Below are positions 15,213 to 15,316 of a stretch of 15,316 nucleotides of DNA, in pieces. Every line of letters starts with the position of its first letter. The first letter of the stretch is position 1. The notes beneath the pieces were generated by a model. That model was not told the origin of the DNA. It did no database searches and was given only the letters and a program-made list of their open reading frames with translations. This stretch comes from Deltaproteobacteria bacterium. GTDB taxonomy: Bacteria; Desulfobacterota; DSM-4660; Desulfatiglandales; B25-G16. Position numbers and translations under genes: made by a program. The DNA lies in contig JAFDHR010000019.1 of NCBI GenBank assembly GCA_019308645.1, positions 1-15,316 on the forward strand, written 5' to 3'.

Positions 15213-15316
15213 TGTTGAAAAGTGTCCTGCGCAAGTGTGAAAATTTGTTACCGGCAGGCTAAACTGGCCTCGCTTTTTTTCTGCTTTCTGTTTTTCTTGA
15301 CCCATGTCGAAAACTG
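15213..15316. mobile_element. Possible end of an insertion sequence (IS21-like), cut by the window edge
   Basis: From TGTTGAAAAGTGTCCTG (15213) the sequence shows TGAAAA...TGT motifs repeated at 15216 and 15238 (22 bp apart), and another GTCGAAAACTG at the very end. Multiple short terminal repeats of the form TGAAAA(N)TGTCC beginning with TG are what I recall from IS21-family ends. No transposase is visible because the window stops. This is tentative and competes with simple intergenic sequence. Confidence 0.2.
15254..15280 (+). terminator. Rho-independent terminator-like hairpin after the Etf-dehydrogenase operon
   Basis: GCAGGC (15254-15259) pairs with GCCT-c-GC (15267-15273, one bulged C) around a 7-nt loop and is followed immediately by seven T (15274-15280). 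It lies 52 bp after the dehydrogenase stop and on the right strand to end that operon. The stem is short, so strength is uncertain. Confidence 0.5.

Noticed and set aside
1..15316. CRISPR array, tRNA or rRNA genes
   Set aside because: I saw no regularly spaced repeats and no tRNA-like or rRNA-like segments. The 16S-tail-like 12-mer at 9915-9926 is an isolated Shine-Dalgarno-type sequence on the opposite strand, not rRNA.

Overview
The window (about 15.3 kb, AT-rich) looks like a chromosomal catabolic region from an anaerobic bacterium. A Desulfobacterota-type organism (sulfate reducer or syntroph) is the best guess. The reasons are a TRAP carboxylate transporter, an iron-dependent alcohol dehydrogenase with a CoA-acylating aldehyde dehydrogenase, an EtfB-EtfA-FAD dehydrogenase cassette, a B12-dependent methionine synthase reactivation-type protein with a Cys cluster, and a large membrane 'spermidine synthase-like' protein. 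The taxonomic call is inference from gene content only.

Layout. (1) Left edge: the 3' end of a MetH-reactivation-domain protein (+), convergent with and only 5 bp from an 812-codon membrane protein carrying a SAM-binding aminopropyltransferase-like domain (-). (2) 2605-3301: a non-coding stretch of about 700 bp with a 12-bp palindrome at a likely promoter, two decayed reading frames and a perfect 19-bp stem-loop. (3) 3302-9856, minus strand: one tightly packed operon, read right to left as dctP, dctQ, dctM, iron alcohol dehydrogenase, methylmalonate/malonate-semialdehyde dehydrogenase-like ALDH, a ferritin-like protein that has lost the usual iron ligands, and a 64-residue Cys-containing protein. 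(4) 9857-10459: an AT-rich divergent control region with back-to-back promoter-like sequences and an inverted repeat TGTCAA-N7-TTGACA. (5) 10460-15201, plus strand: a tandem-duplicated Lrp/AsnC-type regulator, a 5'-truncated LarA-like (lactate racemase family) remnant, then etfB, etfA and a GlcD/LDH-type FAD dehydrogenase. (6) The last 115 bp: a terminator-like hairpin with a T-run and sequence that resembles an insertion sequence end.

How the genes may work together (inference). The TRAP system imports a small organic acid. The alcohol dehydrogenase oxidises an alcohol group to an aldehyde and the CoA-acylating ALDH turns it into an acyl-CoA; 3-hydroxypropionate to malonate semialdehyde to acetyl-CoA is one fit, and isethionate-type sulfonates are another. 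The plus-strand cassette matches the etfB-etfA-ldh order of the Acetobacterium electron-confurcating lactate dehydrogenase operon (lctBCD), and the LarA-like remnant fits a former lactate racemase partner. The double Lrp-like protein between the two arms is the obvious candidate to control both.
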